Shown here one piece after another: positions 25,678-34,485 of a stretch of 64,000 bases of DNA; position 1 is the first letter of the stretch, and every line of letters begins with the position of its first letter. The position numbers and the translations under genes are program-made. The DNA comes from Gemmatimonadota bacterium (lineage in GTDB: Bacteria; Latescibacterota; UBA2968): assembly GCA_009838845.1 (NCBI GenBank), contig VXRD01000044.1, forward strand, positions 6,984 to 70,983, in the 5' to 3' direction. The notes under the pieces are model-generated. The model was given only the letters and a program-made list of their open reading frames with translations, searched no databases and was not told where the DNA came from.

Positions 25678-26631
25678 TCATTTCTTGAGCGCGTCTCTCA
25701 CGACCCTGGCGAGTTCCGGGTGCTTCTGCAGGGTGCTCAAGCGAGAGATGACGAGATTGCCGCTGCCGTATTTCAGGGCGATTTCTATCTCCTTGACAAG
25801 GCGTTCGGGCGTGCGCACGAAGCCGGGCAGGTCGTGGATGCCGATGAAAGGAACAAAGCGGTTGATCTCAGGATTTTCCAGGCGCTTCATTTGGGCGGCT
25901 TCCATTTCAACGCGTTCAAGTCGCCATTCGGGGGGATAGAACCAAGAGATCGTCTGTGTGCAATAGTCGAGTTTGTATTTGGCGCCAATATACTCATCGG
26001 GAAGGAAGTGCGGCCAGACGTGGTTGGTGACGATGGCATTGGGATCTATGGATTTGGCGTGATCGTAGAGGAGACGGTGAACGTCAATGAGTGTTTGCGT
26101 GGATATTTTTTCCATGATTTCGATGTTGGACAGATCGGGGTTTTGCGCGCGCGCTTCTTTACGAAGGGTTTCACAGTGGTCACAGAAACAGGCGTAGTAG
26201 TTGGCAAAGCCAAAGCCGTCGAGGGCGATCCCGTCGGCGATGTCGAGGGCGTGCTCAACCCGCTTCTTGAGTTCGGCCCGCGATTCGGGATGCTCGAAAC
26301 AGAGGACTGTTCTCGGTAAGACGAACGATTGCCAGCGGTAGCTCTCTCCGTGCAACCGGAGCCAGGATTGTCCGGCGATGATGTCCGAGACTTTGTGTTC
26401 GAATTCGCGCATTTTTTGAAGGCAATGCGGATAGGTATTTTCAAAGTCGTCGTCGGAATAGGGGAAGACGGTAGCGATGATCTGGATGTCTCGTTTATGG
26501 GCTCGCGCGACCATTTCAGGAGTGGCGCTATTGGTAATAAGCATGTTGCAGCCGAGGTCAGCCACAAAATCGACGGCTTGCTCGCGTTCGGCGTCGGTTC
26601 TGAGGCGGCCGATAGCCCAGACAGCTTTCAT
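25678..26631 (-). CDS. Putative TIM-barrel glycoside-hydrolase-like protein
   Basis: About 317 residues from the ATG at 26631 (a longer start at 26670 is possible). Features are AIGRLRTDAEREQAVDFVAD, a barrel strand GIALDGFGFANYYACFC with a Cys-x-x-Cys pair (CFCDHC), and IVTNHVWPHFLP. This resembles uncharacterised 'putative glycosyl hydrolase' barrels in which the Asp of LDGFGF is the candidate catalytic acid. No signal peptide. Family assignment is weak. AAAGGA lies about 8 bp upstream of the chosen ATG. Confidence 0.55.
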   Translation of the reverse strand: MKAVWAIGRLRTDAEREQAVDFVADLGCNMLITNSATPEMVARAHKRDIQIIATVFPYSDDDFENTYPHCLQKMREFEHKVSDIIAGQSWLRLHGESYRWQSFVLPRTVLCFEHPESRAELKKRVEHALDIADGIALDGFGFANYYACFCDHCETLRKEARAQNPDLSNIEIMEKISTQTLIDVHRLLYDHAKSIDPNAIVTNHVWPHFLPDEYIGAKYKLDYCTQTISWFYPPEWRLERVEMEAAQMKRLENPEINRFVPFIGIHDLPGFVRTPERLVKEIEIALKYGSGNLVISRLSTLQKHPELARVVRDALKK

Positions 26632-26679
26632 AGGGAGATGTCCTTTCTGAAGTTGGGCAAAGGTCATCATCTGGTTCTG

Positions 26680-27135
26680 TCAGGTAATATCTCCCAGGTA
26701 TATAGGAGGTGCCCCGGATTCAGAGTCAAGATAATCGAGTAAAGGCTTAGGATAGAATCTCAGGTTCTTGAGTTCACTAATGCTCATCCATTTCACCCCA
26801 ACCTGGATCGAATCTCCCTCTGGGGCTTCGGAGGCATTATATCTTTCATCAACGGAACATCGGAAGATGAAGTCAATTAGATGGACACCCTTAGTCCGGG
26901 AACCCTCATGATTGTCTGTGATATATTCTCGAACAAAGTTTAAATCTTCAACTGCGACATCTGCACCTATTTCTTCCTGGCACTCCCGCTTGAGAGCATC
27001 TATAAGTGTCTCTTTTCCAGGTTCCATGCCTCCCCCTGGCAGAATGTACCAAAGACCTTTGTCATCGATATTCTCGGTAACGAGAATTTGGTCGCCTCTC
27101 TGAATCAGAGCCTTGGCTGCATTTCGCAAGTTCAT
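26680..27135 (-). CDS. NUDIX hydrolase
   Basis: A 151-residue NUDIX protein with a complete box beginning GGGMEPGKETLIDALKRECQ and ending EEIGA (residues about 34-58), which binds Mg2+ and hydrolyses nucleoside diphosphates linked to another moiety. The substrate is not predictable. The N-terminus (RNAAKALIQRGDQILV) is a standard first strand. The first of three canonical NUDIX genes here; the others are at 38.9 and 54.4 kb. Confidence 0.88.
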   Translation of the reverse strand: MNLRNAAKALIQRGDQILVTENIDDKGLWYILPGGGMEPGKETLIDALKRECQEEIGADVAVEDLNFVREYITDNHEGSRTKGVHLIDFIFRCSVDERYNASEAPEGDSIQVGVKWMSISELKNLRFYPKPLLDYLDSESGAPPIYLGDIT

Positions 27136-27165
27136 AATAGATACCTCAAGCGAATCTCACGCTAC

Positions 27166-28509
27166 TCATCTCAGATCATTTTCCCCCAACACGTATTTGA
27201 TCTGTACGTTCCCATCTTTATCGACGATTTTCATGTTTAGCTCGCGGTTGCCTTTAGGGCCTGAGAAACGGAGTAGCCCGAAGTTGAAACCGGGATAGAC
27301 TGTTGCGATACTCTGTGGGTTTCCGCGCCAGCCCGAGCGGGATCTCTGGACGATTGGGTCTGTTCTGACGGCGGCGTTGGAACTGAGCAATTCAAAGAGG
27401 GGATAGGTGTCCTGTCCCTCGCGATAGAGGCGGTTGAGCGTCCCAACGTGCCAATCGCCTGCGATGAAGACGACACCGGTGATGTTTTCGGCGAACATCC
27501 ATTTCAGGAAGTCGTCCCGCTCTGTGCCGAAATTGTCCCAGCGTTCGCCGCGTCCCGTGAAGTCAACGACCATGCTATTTCCATTGGCGATTACTTTGAA
27601 TGTCGCCGTGCTCGCCTTCAGGGATGCTTTCAGCCAGTCGATCTGGCCCCGGCCGAACATTGTCTTGCGGTCTTCTGCTTCGTTCGGGTCCCTATGATAG
27701 CGGTCGTCGAGCATGAAGAACTCGACATCGGAAATTCGAAACTTGTGAAAGATCCCCTTTGTCTGGGAAGTGCCCCCGCCCGAGTTCGGCCAATATCGTC
27801 GATACAGTTCCAGGGTCTCTTCCCGGTAGGAGAATGTACGATCGGAGTTGTTGGGGCCATAGTCGTGGTCGTCCCAGATCCCATAGCTGGGCGTCGTTGC
27901 CATGAGTGCTCTGATCTCCGGTACATGTCGTACTTCGCGATGATATCCCGCCATTGCATAGCGGACTGGGTCCGGTTCCTCCCCATAGTGGCTGGATCGT
28001 CCCGGCATGTAGTTGATGTCGCCAATAAAGAGAAATGCGTTTGGGCGGTGCTGCAAGACTTCTGCAAATGCAGGTTGCATGGGCTGTGTTCCCGGGTTCA
28101 AGCAGGATCCGAATCCCACGGAGAAATCAGCGACGTAGGTTGAATCATTCTGTCGCGATTGCATCGCGGGCATTGTGCGGAATACCTGGGGGACAAGTGC
28201 TCTTATCTGTTTCCCATTTACCGAAATCGCGTAGTGAACCCTCGCGTTCTGCACAAGTCCACTCAGTGTCACCGTGCCAGTGTGGGGATAGCTTTCTGAG
28301 GTCATCGTTTCTTTTGCTGCACGGGTGATCGTCATTGCTCTGCCCGTTTGTGTCCAGTAATCTACTGTGACCTTCGCTGGCGCGTCTGTCTCAACCCAGA
28401 TTATCGCCGATGATGTCGTCGTGTGGCTTATCATTGGACCTGCAAGTAGCTCTGCGGCCATCATCCGCGTTGGAATAAGCATCAGTACTGTCAGGATCAA
28501 AATTTTCAT
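27166..28509 (-). CDS. PhoD-type alkaline phosphatase/phosphodiesterase, exported
   Basis: A 447-residue protein with a signal peptide (ILILTVLMLIPTRMMAAE). Residues about 20-115 form the PhoD N-terminal Fn3-like domain (GPMISHTTTSSAIIWVETDAPAKV). The catalytic domain has SVGFGSCLNP, FIGDINYMP, GIWDDHDYGPNNSD and the metal-binding IAGDWHVG. This is the PhoD_N + PhoD layout of Ca/Fe-dependent phosphodiesterase-type alkaline phosphatases. No Tat RR motif is present, unlike many PhoD proteins. It overlaps the stop of the DUF6141-like gene upstream by 4 bp (ATGA). Confidence 0.88.
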   Translation of the reverse strand: MKILILTVLMLIPTRMMAAELLAGPMISHTTTSSAIIWVETDAPAKVTVDYWTQTGRAMTITRAAKETMTSESYPHTGTVTLSGLVQNARVHYAISVNGKQIRALVPQVFRTMPAMQSRQNDSTYVADFSVGFGSCLNPGTQPMQPAFAEVLQHRPNAFLFIGDINYMPGRSSHYGEEPDPVRYAMAGYHREVRHVPEIRALMATTPSYGIWDDHDYGPNNSDRTFSYREETLELYRRYWPNSGGGTSQTKGIFHKFRISDVEFFMLDDRYHRDPNEAEDRKTMFGRGQIDWLKASLKASTATFKVIANGNSMVVDFTGRGERWDNFGTERDDFLKWMFAENITGVVFIAGDWHVGTLNRLYREGQDTYPLFELLSSNAAVRTDPIVQRSRSGWRGNPQSIATVYPGFNFGLLRFSGPKGNRELNMKIVDKDGNVQIKYVLGENDLR

Positions 28510-29000
28510 CCTTCCTCCTCTGTTGTAAAGGTTTTGATTGTCTTTGCCAGTTCTTCAGATCGCTGAGAACCAATCAATAATCGCTTTCCATTGGTTAGCT
28601 CCAATTGTACGCCTCGATCTCCACTCACATTATAAGCCATTCCTTTAGTTCCATATCGAATCCCCCATCCGCCATATTCTTTGATTGGGCTGTACTGTCT
28701 GGCATCACATTTTGCAATTTCTGAGAATGAGATTACCTCTCTCTTTAGCGGAAAGAATCGGATGTGAATGGCGTCATTTTTGACTTCAGTTACCATCTTT
28801 ATCGAAAGCATAAACACCGGTACTAATACCAGAGCCAGAGCAATGGCACCAAAAATGAGCATATTGGTGCCAGACATTGGCCAGTTCCGAAATCCCTTGA
28901 ATCCTATATAGATCAAAGCTGAGATGCAAGGTACAAGTACCATAGCCAATAGCCAGCCCTGTCTAAATTGCTGAATTTCGATGAAATTTGAGTTGTCCAT
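28506..29000 (-). CDS. DUF6141-like small membrane protein
   Basis: A 164-residue protein with two hydrophobic segments (about residues 16-34 and 46-66) and a soluble C-terminal domain. The domain carries YSPIKEYGGWGIRYG, GMAYNVSGDRGVQLEL and RLLIGSQRSEELA, a pattern recurring in a conserved family of unknown function. The start abuts the stop of the Ldh2-type dehydrogenase gene (TAAATG), and its end overlaps the PhoD gene, so Ldh2-DUF6141-PhoD is one tight transcription unit. Confidence 0.7.
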   Translation of the reverse strand: MDNSNFIEIQQFRQGWLLAMVLVPCISALIYIGFKGFRNWPMSGTNMLIFGAIALALVLVPVFMLSIKMVTEVKNDAIHIRFFPLKREVISFSEIAKCDARQYSPIKEYGGWGIRYGTKGMAYNVSGDRGVQLELTNGKRLLIGSQRSEELAKTIKTFTTEEEG

Positions 29001-29990
29001 TTATGACTCCCAGGGAATGGGTACATTGATCTCTGTGGCAATATGTTGCAACATGTCGAGATGCTCTTCGGTCAGCGGGATGCCGCTTTGCTCGCGTTCT
29101 TGTTCGCGTTGCCATTCCAAGCTGCCGGGGACTTCGGCGCTCGACAAGCCCGGCATGGGGTTCAGCGACCGGCTTTCGCGCAAGATGCGAGAGATTTCTG
29201 CCTTATAAGCCTCCAGGTCTCCCAGCTGAGCCACATCAATTGCCACAATCATAAATCCCCGCGTAGCGCTTGAAAATTTTGGTCTGTGCGATTCAGGTGT
29301 TGCTGTGCCTGCTAAAATACCCGCCAGGAACCACGATGTAAATCGCATGCCCAAACTTTTAAAAATAAAATCCGGGAATGTCTGCAATGCCTCGGCGAGT
29401 TTGCTGCGGTCTTTCAACATGTTTGCGTTCATGTCCAGTACAAAAGACGGACCTTCTGCAGTTGGTATGCCAAAACACATCGGGGGGGCAGACATCGCAT
29501 CCCATACCGTTGCATCGGGGCGTGTCGGTTTTTCCCAGGCGATTCCCCCTGCCACGCAAAAGGTCGCCAGGTCGCGTGTTAGTGCCAGCCGCGCGTAGAT
29601 CCCCGCGCTGCCCACATGGCCGTGATTGCGCGTGCTCGCAACGGCAATGCCGTTTGTTTTCGCCTTTTCAATGACGGCCTCTGTTGCCCGCGTTGCTACG
29701 AGGTAACCCGCACCGCCATCGCCATCAAAAATCGCCATTGAAGGGGCATCCATGATCTGGGCAATTTCGGGCTGTGGGTTAATGCGCCCTTCTCGAAACT
29801 CAGCCACATACCGCCGCAACTGTCGCGTGCCGTGTGAGGCCACCCCGCGCAAATCCACATCTACAAGATAGCGCGCGATCAACGCGGCATCGCCATCTGG
29901 CAAACCGACTTTGTGCAATGCTGCGGTAGCAAAGTCGCGCAACAGATCGGGCATGATGCGCCTGGCGTCTTCGGGGATATAAACGGGCAT
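29001..29990 (-). CDS. Ldh2/malate-lactate dehydrogenase family oxidoreductase
   Basis: A 329-residue NAD(P)-dependent dehydrogenase of the Ldh_2 family (malate, ureidoglycolate, sulfolactate and 2,3-diketogulonate dehydrogenases). The family landmarks are DLRGVASHGTRQLRRY (about residues 46-61), the catalytic RNHGHVGSAG, and SAPPMCFGIP then FVLDMNANML. It is slightly shorter than the usual 340-360 residues but complete at both ends. The substrate is a 2-hydroxy acid of uncertain identity. It begins a unit with the DUF6141-like and PhoD genes and lies 11 bp downstream of a PhyH gene. Confidence 0.87.
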   Translation of the reverse strand: MPVYIPEDARRIMPDLLRDFATAALHKVGLPDGDAALIARYLVDVDLRGVASHGTRQLRRYVAEFREGRINPQPEIAQIMDAPSMAIFDGDGGAGYLVATRATEAVIEKAKTNGIAVASTRNHGHVGSAGIYARLALTRDLATFCVAGGIAWEKPTRPDATVWDAMSAPPMCFGIPTAEGPSFVLDMNANMLKDRSKLAEALQTFPDFIFKSLGMRFTSWFLAGILAGTATPESHRPKFSSATRGFMIVAIDVAQLGDLEAYKAEISRILRESRSLNPMPGLSSAEVPGSLEWQREQEREQSGIPLTEEHLDMLQHIATEINVPIPWES

Positions 29991-30011
29991 GAAGTCTCCT
30001 GCGAGGTGGAA

Positions 30012-31235
30012 TTACTGTTCCGTCCAACTGGCGATGAAGTCCGCCGTGCTATAGTCCGAGGGCATTTCGTTGAAATAGTGCTTCATAGGAATGGACTGAA
30101 AGCCCGGCACAAAGTGTTCTTCGTCCGATTGGAGTCGTGCTTCGAGTGGGCTGAAGCGATCCCAGAGTAAGTGGGCTTCTTCTGGAGTGAATCGTTCGGC
30201 GAATTTCGATCCCCAGTTGAGCGTGATGGGATGTTTTCCCAGCAGGCGACGCTGGAGGTCTTCGGCGATGTCCTGAAGCGGGGGATCTTTTCGCAGTCGA
30301 ATCGCAAGTGCCGCTTTGCAGAGGAATACGGTTGACAGAATTCTGCCTTTTTCAGCTCGCCACGGATGGAGGTTGTCCAGGGCACTGAGATACGCGGTGC
30401 CATCGCCAGAGAGAACGGCTCTCAGTGCGTCTTCCGTATGCTGCTTCATTTGTTCGCTGCGGTTGTTCCAGCGCGCGAATGCCTCCTGTGCCTGCGGAGA
30501 AATGTAGTTGGTAAACGAGAGGTCGTCAATTGAAGTGTGGGTCGAGAAGCCACCGTGGATGGTTCGTCGCATTTTTGGGCTGTAGTTGCTGCCCCAGTGG
30601 AGGATAGGGAGGATATAGACGACGCCGTCACCGGCTTTGAGATGGGTCTGTACGCTATTGGGTAGCGGACGACAGGGGTCTGCCAACAATAGCTCGTTCT
30701 CTTCTGGGGTGTTCAGCCGCAGATGGCTGCCCGGTATCACCCAGAGGACGCTATCGTCGTAGAGCGGGATGTTCCACTGGACGTAACGCGGGCCTCCTTC
30801 GAGGATGTCGTCGATATAGCCCTGGAGCGGTGCTGTGTCGATCGGATGGTGATCGCGGTGCCACTTTGCCGGTCCGTGATCCCTGACGGGGTTGCACATC
30901 ATCATCATTTCTGTGCCGGCTCCGTCCGCTACATCGAGAAGCTCTGTGCTAACCCCGTGGATGTTCTCTTCGAGCCATACTTCGACCGCTGGTGCGGTCT
31001 CCTGGTCGATCTGATTGACGAGCGGCTGCCTTGAGAGTTGCAGGCGAGGCTGCGGTGCTGTTTCCCATACGCCTCCAGGTGGATCGTTTTCCGCACGCTC
31101 GGCTTTCCAGTTTTCGCGCTGGTGGTCAACGAGCGTTTCGTACGCCTGTCGTACGCGTTCGAGTTTGTCACGTGGTACGGCTTCCTTGACGATGAGGTAG
31201 CCTGTTTCCAGAAATTCGTCGCGGTTGAGTTTCAT
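30012..31235 (-). CDS. Phytanoyl-CoA dioxygenase (PhyH) family protein, long form
   Basis: A 407-residue Fe(II)/2-oxoglutarate oxygenase, longer than its paralogues because of a C-terminal extension of about 120 residues rich in charged helices. The iron site is KWHRDHHP (H-x-D near residue 130) with a distal His in ILHWGSNYS and Arg in MRRTIHGG. A GSH motif is present (IPGSHLRL). The ATG at 31235 has GGAG 6 bp upstream; a TTG 12 bp further up is less likely. The 170 bp upstream, shared with the divergent MazF pair, must hold its promoter. Confidence 0.87.
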   Translation of the reverse strand: MKLNRDEFLETGYLIVKEAVPRDKLERVRQAYETLVDHQRENWKAERAENDPPGGVWETAPQPRLQLSRQPLVNQIDQETAPAVEVWLEENIHGVSTELLDVADGAGTEMMMMCNPVRDHGPAKWHRDHHPIDTAPLQGYIDDILEGGPRYVQWNIPLYDDSVLWVIPGSHLRLNTPEENELLLADPCRPLPNSVQTHLKAGDGVVYILPILHWGSNYSPKMRRTIHGGFSTHTSIDDLSFTNYISPQAQEAFARWNNRSEQMKQHTEDALRAVLSGDGTAYLSALDNLHPWRAEKGRILSTVFLCKAALAIRLRKDPPLQDIAEDLQRRLLGKHPITLNWGSKFAERFTPEEAHLLWDRFSPLEARLQSDEEHFVPGFQSIPMKHYFNEMPSDYSTADFIASWTEQ

Positions 31236-31338
31236 GGCTGACTCCAATCAGGGTAAAGGAGCGTTAGCGTAAATAAGTCTATTGCACGTTGGTACAAGCA
31301 GAGTAGGGTTGTCTGGGATAGCAATAGTGGGGAATCCC

Positions 31339-31394
31339 TTGACTTTCAAGAGGTCTTTGTTGTACTTTCGATTATCCTAAATAGAGTACTCTAT
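31339..31394 (+). promoter_or_regulatory. Promoter and 14-bp perfect palindrome before MazF-type pair
   Basis: TTGACT at 31339-31344 and TGTACT at 31361-31366 (16-bp spacer) make a plausible sigma70-type promoter. ATAGAGTACTCTAT at 31381-31394 is a perfect palindrome just downstream of it and about 14 bp before the antitoxin ATG, between promoter and ribosome site (AAGGAGG). It is a good candidate operator for antitoxin autoregulation. Confidence 0.5.
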
Positions 31395-31408
31395 CAAGGA
31401 GGAACGAG

Positions 31409-31642
31409 ATGTCTGCGCCATCTCTTCTTAATGAATTAGAAGAAAACATCCGTCGTTTGCCTTTAGATGATCAATTGTTGCTTATTGAGCGAGTAAGCCA
31501 TCGGATACGAAATGATATTTCTGTTAAAATGGATATAGACGCTCAATTGAGTAAAATGGCCGCTGATCCTGAAATCCAAAAAGAACTTCAGGAGATTGAG
31601 CAGGAGTTCTCTGCCACAGAGCAAGACGGGCTGGATGATTAA
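31409..31642 (+). CDS. Antitoxin of MazF-type pair
   Basis: A 77-residue, mostly helical acidic protein (SLLNELEENIRRLPLDDQLL, then ERVSHRIR, EIEQEF near the end), of the type found directly before MazF/PemK toxins. It lacks an obvious AbrB or RHH domain. AAGGAGG lies 7 bp before the ATG. Its stop overlaps the toxin start by one base (TAATG). Confidence 0.7.
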   Translation: MSAPSLLNELEENIRRLPLDDQLLLIERVSHRIRNDISVKMDIDAQLSKMAADPEIQKELQEIEQEFSATEQDGLDD

Positions 31643-31989
31643 TGGCTATTGAGCGTGGCGAAATATACTTCGTGAACCTCAACCCGGTAAAAGGGCGCGA
31701 GCAAGCAGGTCAACGTCCAGTATTGGTTCTGTCCATAGATGCAATTAATCGCTTGCCTCTCGTCGTAACTGTTGTTGTAGGTACCAGTGGTGCTAATATC
31801 ACACGGGATTATCCTACAAATATTCGACTGCAGTCTGCAGAAACAGGTTTAGATTCGGAAACAGTTTTTCTCGGGTTTCAGATTCGATCATTGGATTCAA
31901 AACGCTTTCCAGACCGTGCAACAGGCCGAGTTTCAGGAGCAACTTTAAAAAAGGTAGAGGCGGTTGTTCGATATTGCCTTGGTCTGTAG
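31642..31989 (+). CDS. MazF/PemK family mRNA interferase
   Basis: A 115-residue toxin with the MazF fold: RGEIYFVNLNPVKGREQAGQ (strand 1 plus the loop that contacts RNA), RPVLVLSID, VVTVVVGTS, the TVFLGFQIRSLD core with Arg, and a C-terminal GATLKKVEAVVRYCLG. MazF proteins cleave mRNA at short sites; the specificity here is unknown. It is the only plus-strand gene pair between 10.5 kb and the right end, which suggests an independent insertion. Confidence 0.87.
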   Translation: MAIERGEIYFVNLNPVKGREQAGQRPVLVLSIDAINRLPLVVTVVVGTSGANITRDYPTNIRLQSAETGLDSETVFLGFQIRSLDSKRFPDRATGRVSGATLKKVEAVVRYCLGL

Positions 31990-32020
31990 GTGAGTCTGGT
32001 TTTCTCTAAATATAGAAAAT

Positions 32021-32488
32021 CTATCCGGTCTGGATAAACACAAAATCTTCATCATCGCCCGGTGGCTCAAAGCGATTGATGAATTCTGCAAATGCCTGGT
32101 TATTAATCCAAAGTGAATCCTGATCGCTTTTTGAACGAGTGAGGGTCCGGTTTCGCAGCACGTCAATGGGAGCGTCGAGGAAATAGAGTTTTGATTCTGC
32201 GTCTATGGCCGCCACCGCTTGCCTGGTATTTTCGCGATCCCTTTTGTACCAGAATCCCTTATCGAGTATGACATCTGTGCCGAGGGCGAGATTGCGCGTG
32301 GCAATGCGCCAGATCAGGTTGGAAACGCGGTTGAAAAGTGCTTCAAATTGCTCGGGCGATCTGCCGTAGAGTTGAACCATCCACTCGTCATAAGTGTATC
32401 GCACAGCCCTATGAGTCTCTTCAAGCTCCCGAGCAAAAGTGGTCTTACCCGAACCCGGTCGGCCACAGAGTAGGTGAACAGTCGCCAT
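32021..32488 (-). CDS. AAA_33-type P-loop kinase
   Basis: A 155-residue small-molecule or nucleic-acid kinase-like protein. Walker A is GRPGSGKTTFA (residues 9-19), followed by YTYDEWMVQLYG (the acidic/aromatic acceptor region) and VILDKGFWYKRDRENTR, with LYFLDAP as the next strand. Related proteins include zeta-toxin-like and chloramphenicol-phosphotransferase-like kinases; the acceptor is unidentified. It converges with the MazF gene. Confidence 0.78.
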   Translation of the reverse strand: MATVHLLCGRPGSGKTTFARELEETHRAVRYTYDEWMVQLYGRSPEQFEALFNRVSNLIWRIATRNLALGTDVILDKGFWYKRDRENTRQAVAAIDAESKLYFLDAPIDVLRNRTLTRSKSDQDSLWINNQAFAEFINRFEPPGDDEDFVFIQTG

Positions 32489-32511
32489 TGTATCTGATCA
32501 ATACCTCTTGT

Positions 32512-33327
32512 TTAATCGTCAGGTCTTTGTCCGATGTAGAGTATGTGCCTGGATGAGGCCACCGTGCTTTGTTCTGCACTGATTTCGAATAGGAGATCCA
32601 ACCAGAGGTCTCTTTGTTTTCCTGTAAGCGTGTTATAGCTTTCGTCGTTTGCGGAGATAGCTGGCTCGACACCTACAGTTTTGAGGGTGCGAAATCCCAC
32701 GCGCTCATGCAGGGGTGCGATTTCTTCCAGCCTAACAAAATAGCCCCGAAAGCCTCCTTTTGGAGCATTGGCGGGGTGGTGGCCTTGTTCTATGTGTGAC
32801 CAAACCGCTTCCTGGTTCTCAATCCACGAGGGGTTGTCCTTGATGAGGTCCCCAAGAATACCGAATCTGGAAATCATTGCAGAAAAGATCACACCCCCTG
32901 GTTTCAGGCAAGCGTAAGCGGACCGCAGAGCTGCTGTTCGGTCGATTTCAAGTAATAGGTGATACAGAGGCCTCATGAGGAGAACAGCTTCAAACTCGCC
33001 GCGCGGAATCCCATCCAGTTGGCGCGCATCGCCAGTGCGGAAATCAATTTGATCAGAGAGACCAAGCTCTTCCGCTTTCGCTTTGCATCGGGTGACGTAC
33101 TCGTCGGCGAGGTCAATAGCCGTGATCTGATAGCCTCGTTTTGCCAGAGGAAAAGTGTAATATCCCGTGCCGAAACCAATTTCGAGGAGCCTGCCGCGAG
33201 GTGGGAGATATAGGTTTAGATAGCGCCAGGTGATATCTGCTTCGAGTTGGTGGCGTTCCAATCTGTTTGCCTCTGCATCCCAGGCTGCGTTGTAAAACTC
33301 GCGTATGTCGGTCAGATCGTCCATCAT
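32512..33327 (-). CDS. Class I SAM-dependent methyltransferase
   Basis: A 271-residue methyltransferase. Motif I is RLLEIGFGTGYYTFPLA (about residues 45-61), motif II ITAIDLADEYV, motif III region IDFRTGDARQLDG, and FEAVLLMRPLYHLL for motif IV. C-terminal residues include GGFRGYFVRLEEIAPLHER. The acceptor is unknown. It ends 24 bp before the kinase gene start, so the two may be expressed together. Confidence 0.88.
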   Translation of the reverse strand: MMDDLTDIREFYNAAWDAEANRLERHQLEADITWRYLNLYLPPRGRLLEIGFGTGYYTFPLAKRGYQITAIDLADEYVTRCKAKAEELGLSDQIDFRTGDARQLDGIPRGEFEAVLLMRPLYHLLLEIDRTAALRSAYACLKPGGVIFSAMISRFGILGDLIKDNPSWIENQEAVWSHIEQGHHPANAPKGGFRGYFVRLEEIAPLHERVGFRTLKTVGVEPAISANDESYNTLTGKQRDLWLDLLFEISAEQSTVASSRHILYIGQRPDD

Positions 33328-33364
33328 GTCAGAGGATTGCTCTATCTACCTGTGGCACTTTCCC

Positions 33365-34459
33365 TTACCTTGGTTCGTTGGGATATAAATTCATTACATA
33401 TTGGTCATACCCATTGAATAGCAGGGTCGGGCGTATTTCGGGGTTCGAAGCATTGGTGGTGATAAATCGTTCCTGGGCTTGAGACCACCGGGGATGGGCG
33501 ACCTTGGGATTGACATTGGCAAAGAAACCGTATTCTCTTGGAACGAGCGTATTCCAGAAGGTTCTCGGTTGCTCGCGGACAAACTCAATGCTCACGAGCG
33601 ATTTGATGCTCTTAAAGCCGTATTTCCAGGGCACGACCAGACGGATGGGTGCCCCGTGCTGGTTGGGCATTTCGTGACCGTAAATCCCCGTGGCTATAAA
33701 AGCGAGTTCGTTTGTCGCTTCTTCCATTGTCAGCCCTTCGACATAGGGCCAGGGATAGTGGGGGGCGTTGAGCTGGCCAGGAGCCTGATTCGGATCCAGA
33801 AAGGTTGTCATCTTGACGAATTTTGCCGTAGAAAGCGGTTGTACCAGGTCTATGAGGGCTTTCATCGGAAAACCGGTCCACGGTATCGCCATAGACCACG
33901 CCTCTACACACCGCAAGCGGTAAAGCCGTTCTTCCAGCGGAATAGCGCGGACCAGATCGCCAAAGTCATATGTCTTTGCCTGAGGGACCTCTCCCTTGAT
34001 TTCCACTTTCCAGGGATCTGTCATGAAGTTTTCTGATAGCGGCTTTACCTGAGTCTTGCCGGTGCTGAATTCATAAAAATTATTGTACGATCCGGCAATT
34101 GACTCCTCGGTTAAAGGCCGGTCCAGTTCCTTGAATTCATCATTGAGTCTGGCGGGGTAAAGCGGCTGCGGTGGCTGTGGTGGTTGAGGTGGATCTGGCG
34201 GTTGCTGCGGTGGTTGTGGCGGTTGTTGTGGATCCTGAGGTTGCTGAGGTTGTGGCGGTTGCTGCGGTTGCTGTGGTTGTTGTGGCTCCTCAGTCGGCGT
34301 AGTAGGTGCTCTTTCTGCAGGGGTAAAAATCTTCTCATGTCCGCAGCCCGCTAACGCCCCCAGGGCACCTCCTGCGGCTACCATAAACTTTCGCCGGTTC
34401 ATATAAACATCTTCTGGCGTTGCTTCTCTTTCAGGTATTTCCCAACCTCGTTTTGGCAT
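33365..34459 (-). CDS. msrP: MsrP/YedY molybdopterin methionine-sulfoxide reductase with Pro/Gln linker
   Basis: A 364-residue molybdoenzyme of the sulfite-oxidase fold that repairs oxidised methionines in envelope proteins. A Tat-like signal begins at about residue 21 (NRRKFMVAAGGALGALAGC, with a lipobox-like LAGC). Residues about 58-103 are an unusual Pro/Gln-rich linker. The catalytic domain has ESIAGSYNNFYEF, the molybdenum-ligand Cys in YRLRCVEAWSM, IPWTGFPM, NQHGAPIRLVVPWKYGFKSIK and GFFANVNP. The usual membrane partner MsrQ is not encoded next to it. AGGAGG precedes the first ATG at good spacing, supporting this start although it puts 20 residues before the Tat motif. Confidence 0.9.
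   Translation of the reverse strand: MPKRGWEIPEREATPEDVYMNRRKFMVAAGGALGALAGCGHEKIFTPAERAPTTPTEEPQQPQQPQQPPQPQQPQDPQQPPQPPQQPPDPPQPPQPPQPLYPARLNDEFKELDRPLTEESIAGSYNNFYEFSTGKTQVKPLSENFMTDPWKVEIKGEVPQAKTYDFGDLVRAIPLEERLYRLRCVEAWSMAIPWTGFPMKALIDLVQPLSTAKFVKMTTFLDPNQAPGQLNAPHYPWPYVEGLTMEEATNELAFIATGIYGHEMPNQHGAPIRLVVPWKYGFKSIKSLVSIEFVREQPRTFWNTLVPREYGFFANVNPKVAHPRWSQAQERFITTNASNPEIRPTLLFNGYDQYVMNLYPNEPR
34160..34296. repeat. Low-complexity CCx/CAx tract encoding a Pro/Gln-rich linker
   Basis: On the coding (minus) strand about 137 bp is almost entirely CCG/CCA/CCT and CAG/CAA codons arranged as PQQ, PQP and PPQ units. It lies inside msrP between signal and enzyme domain. Imperfect repetition makes this tract prone to slippage. 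Confidence 0.8.
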
Positions 34460-34485
34460 ATCAACCTCCTTGATCAGGTCCCGGC

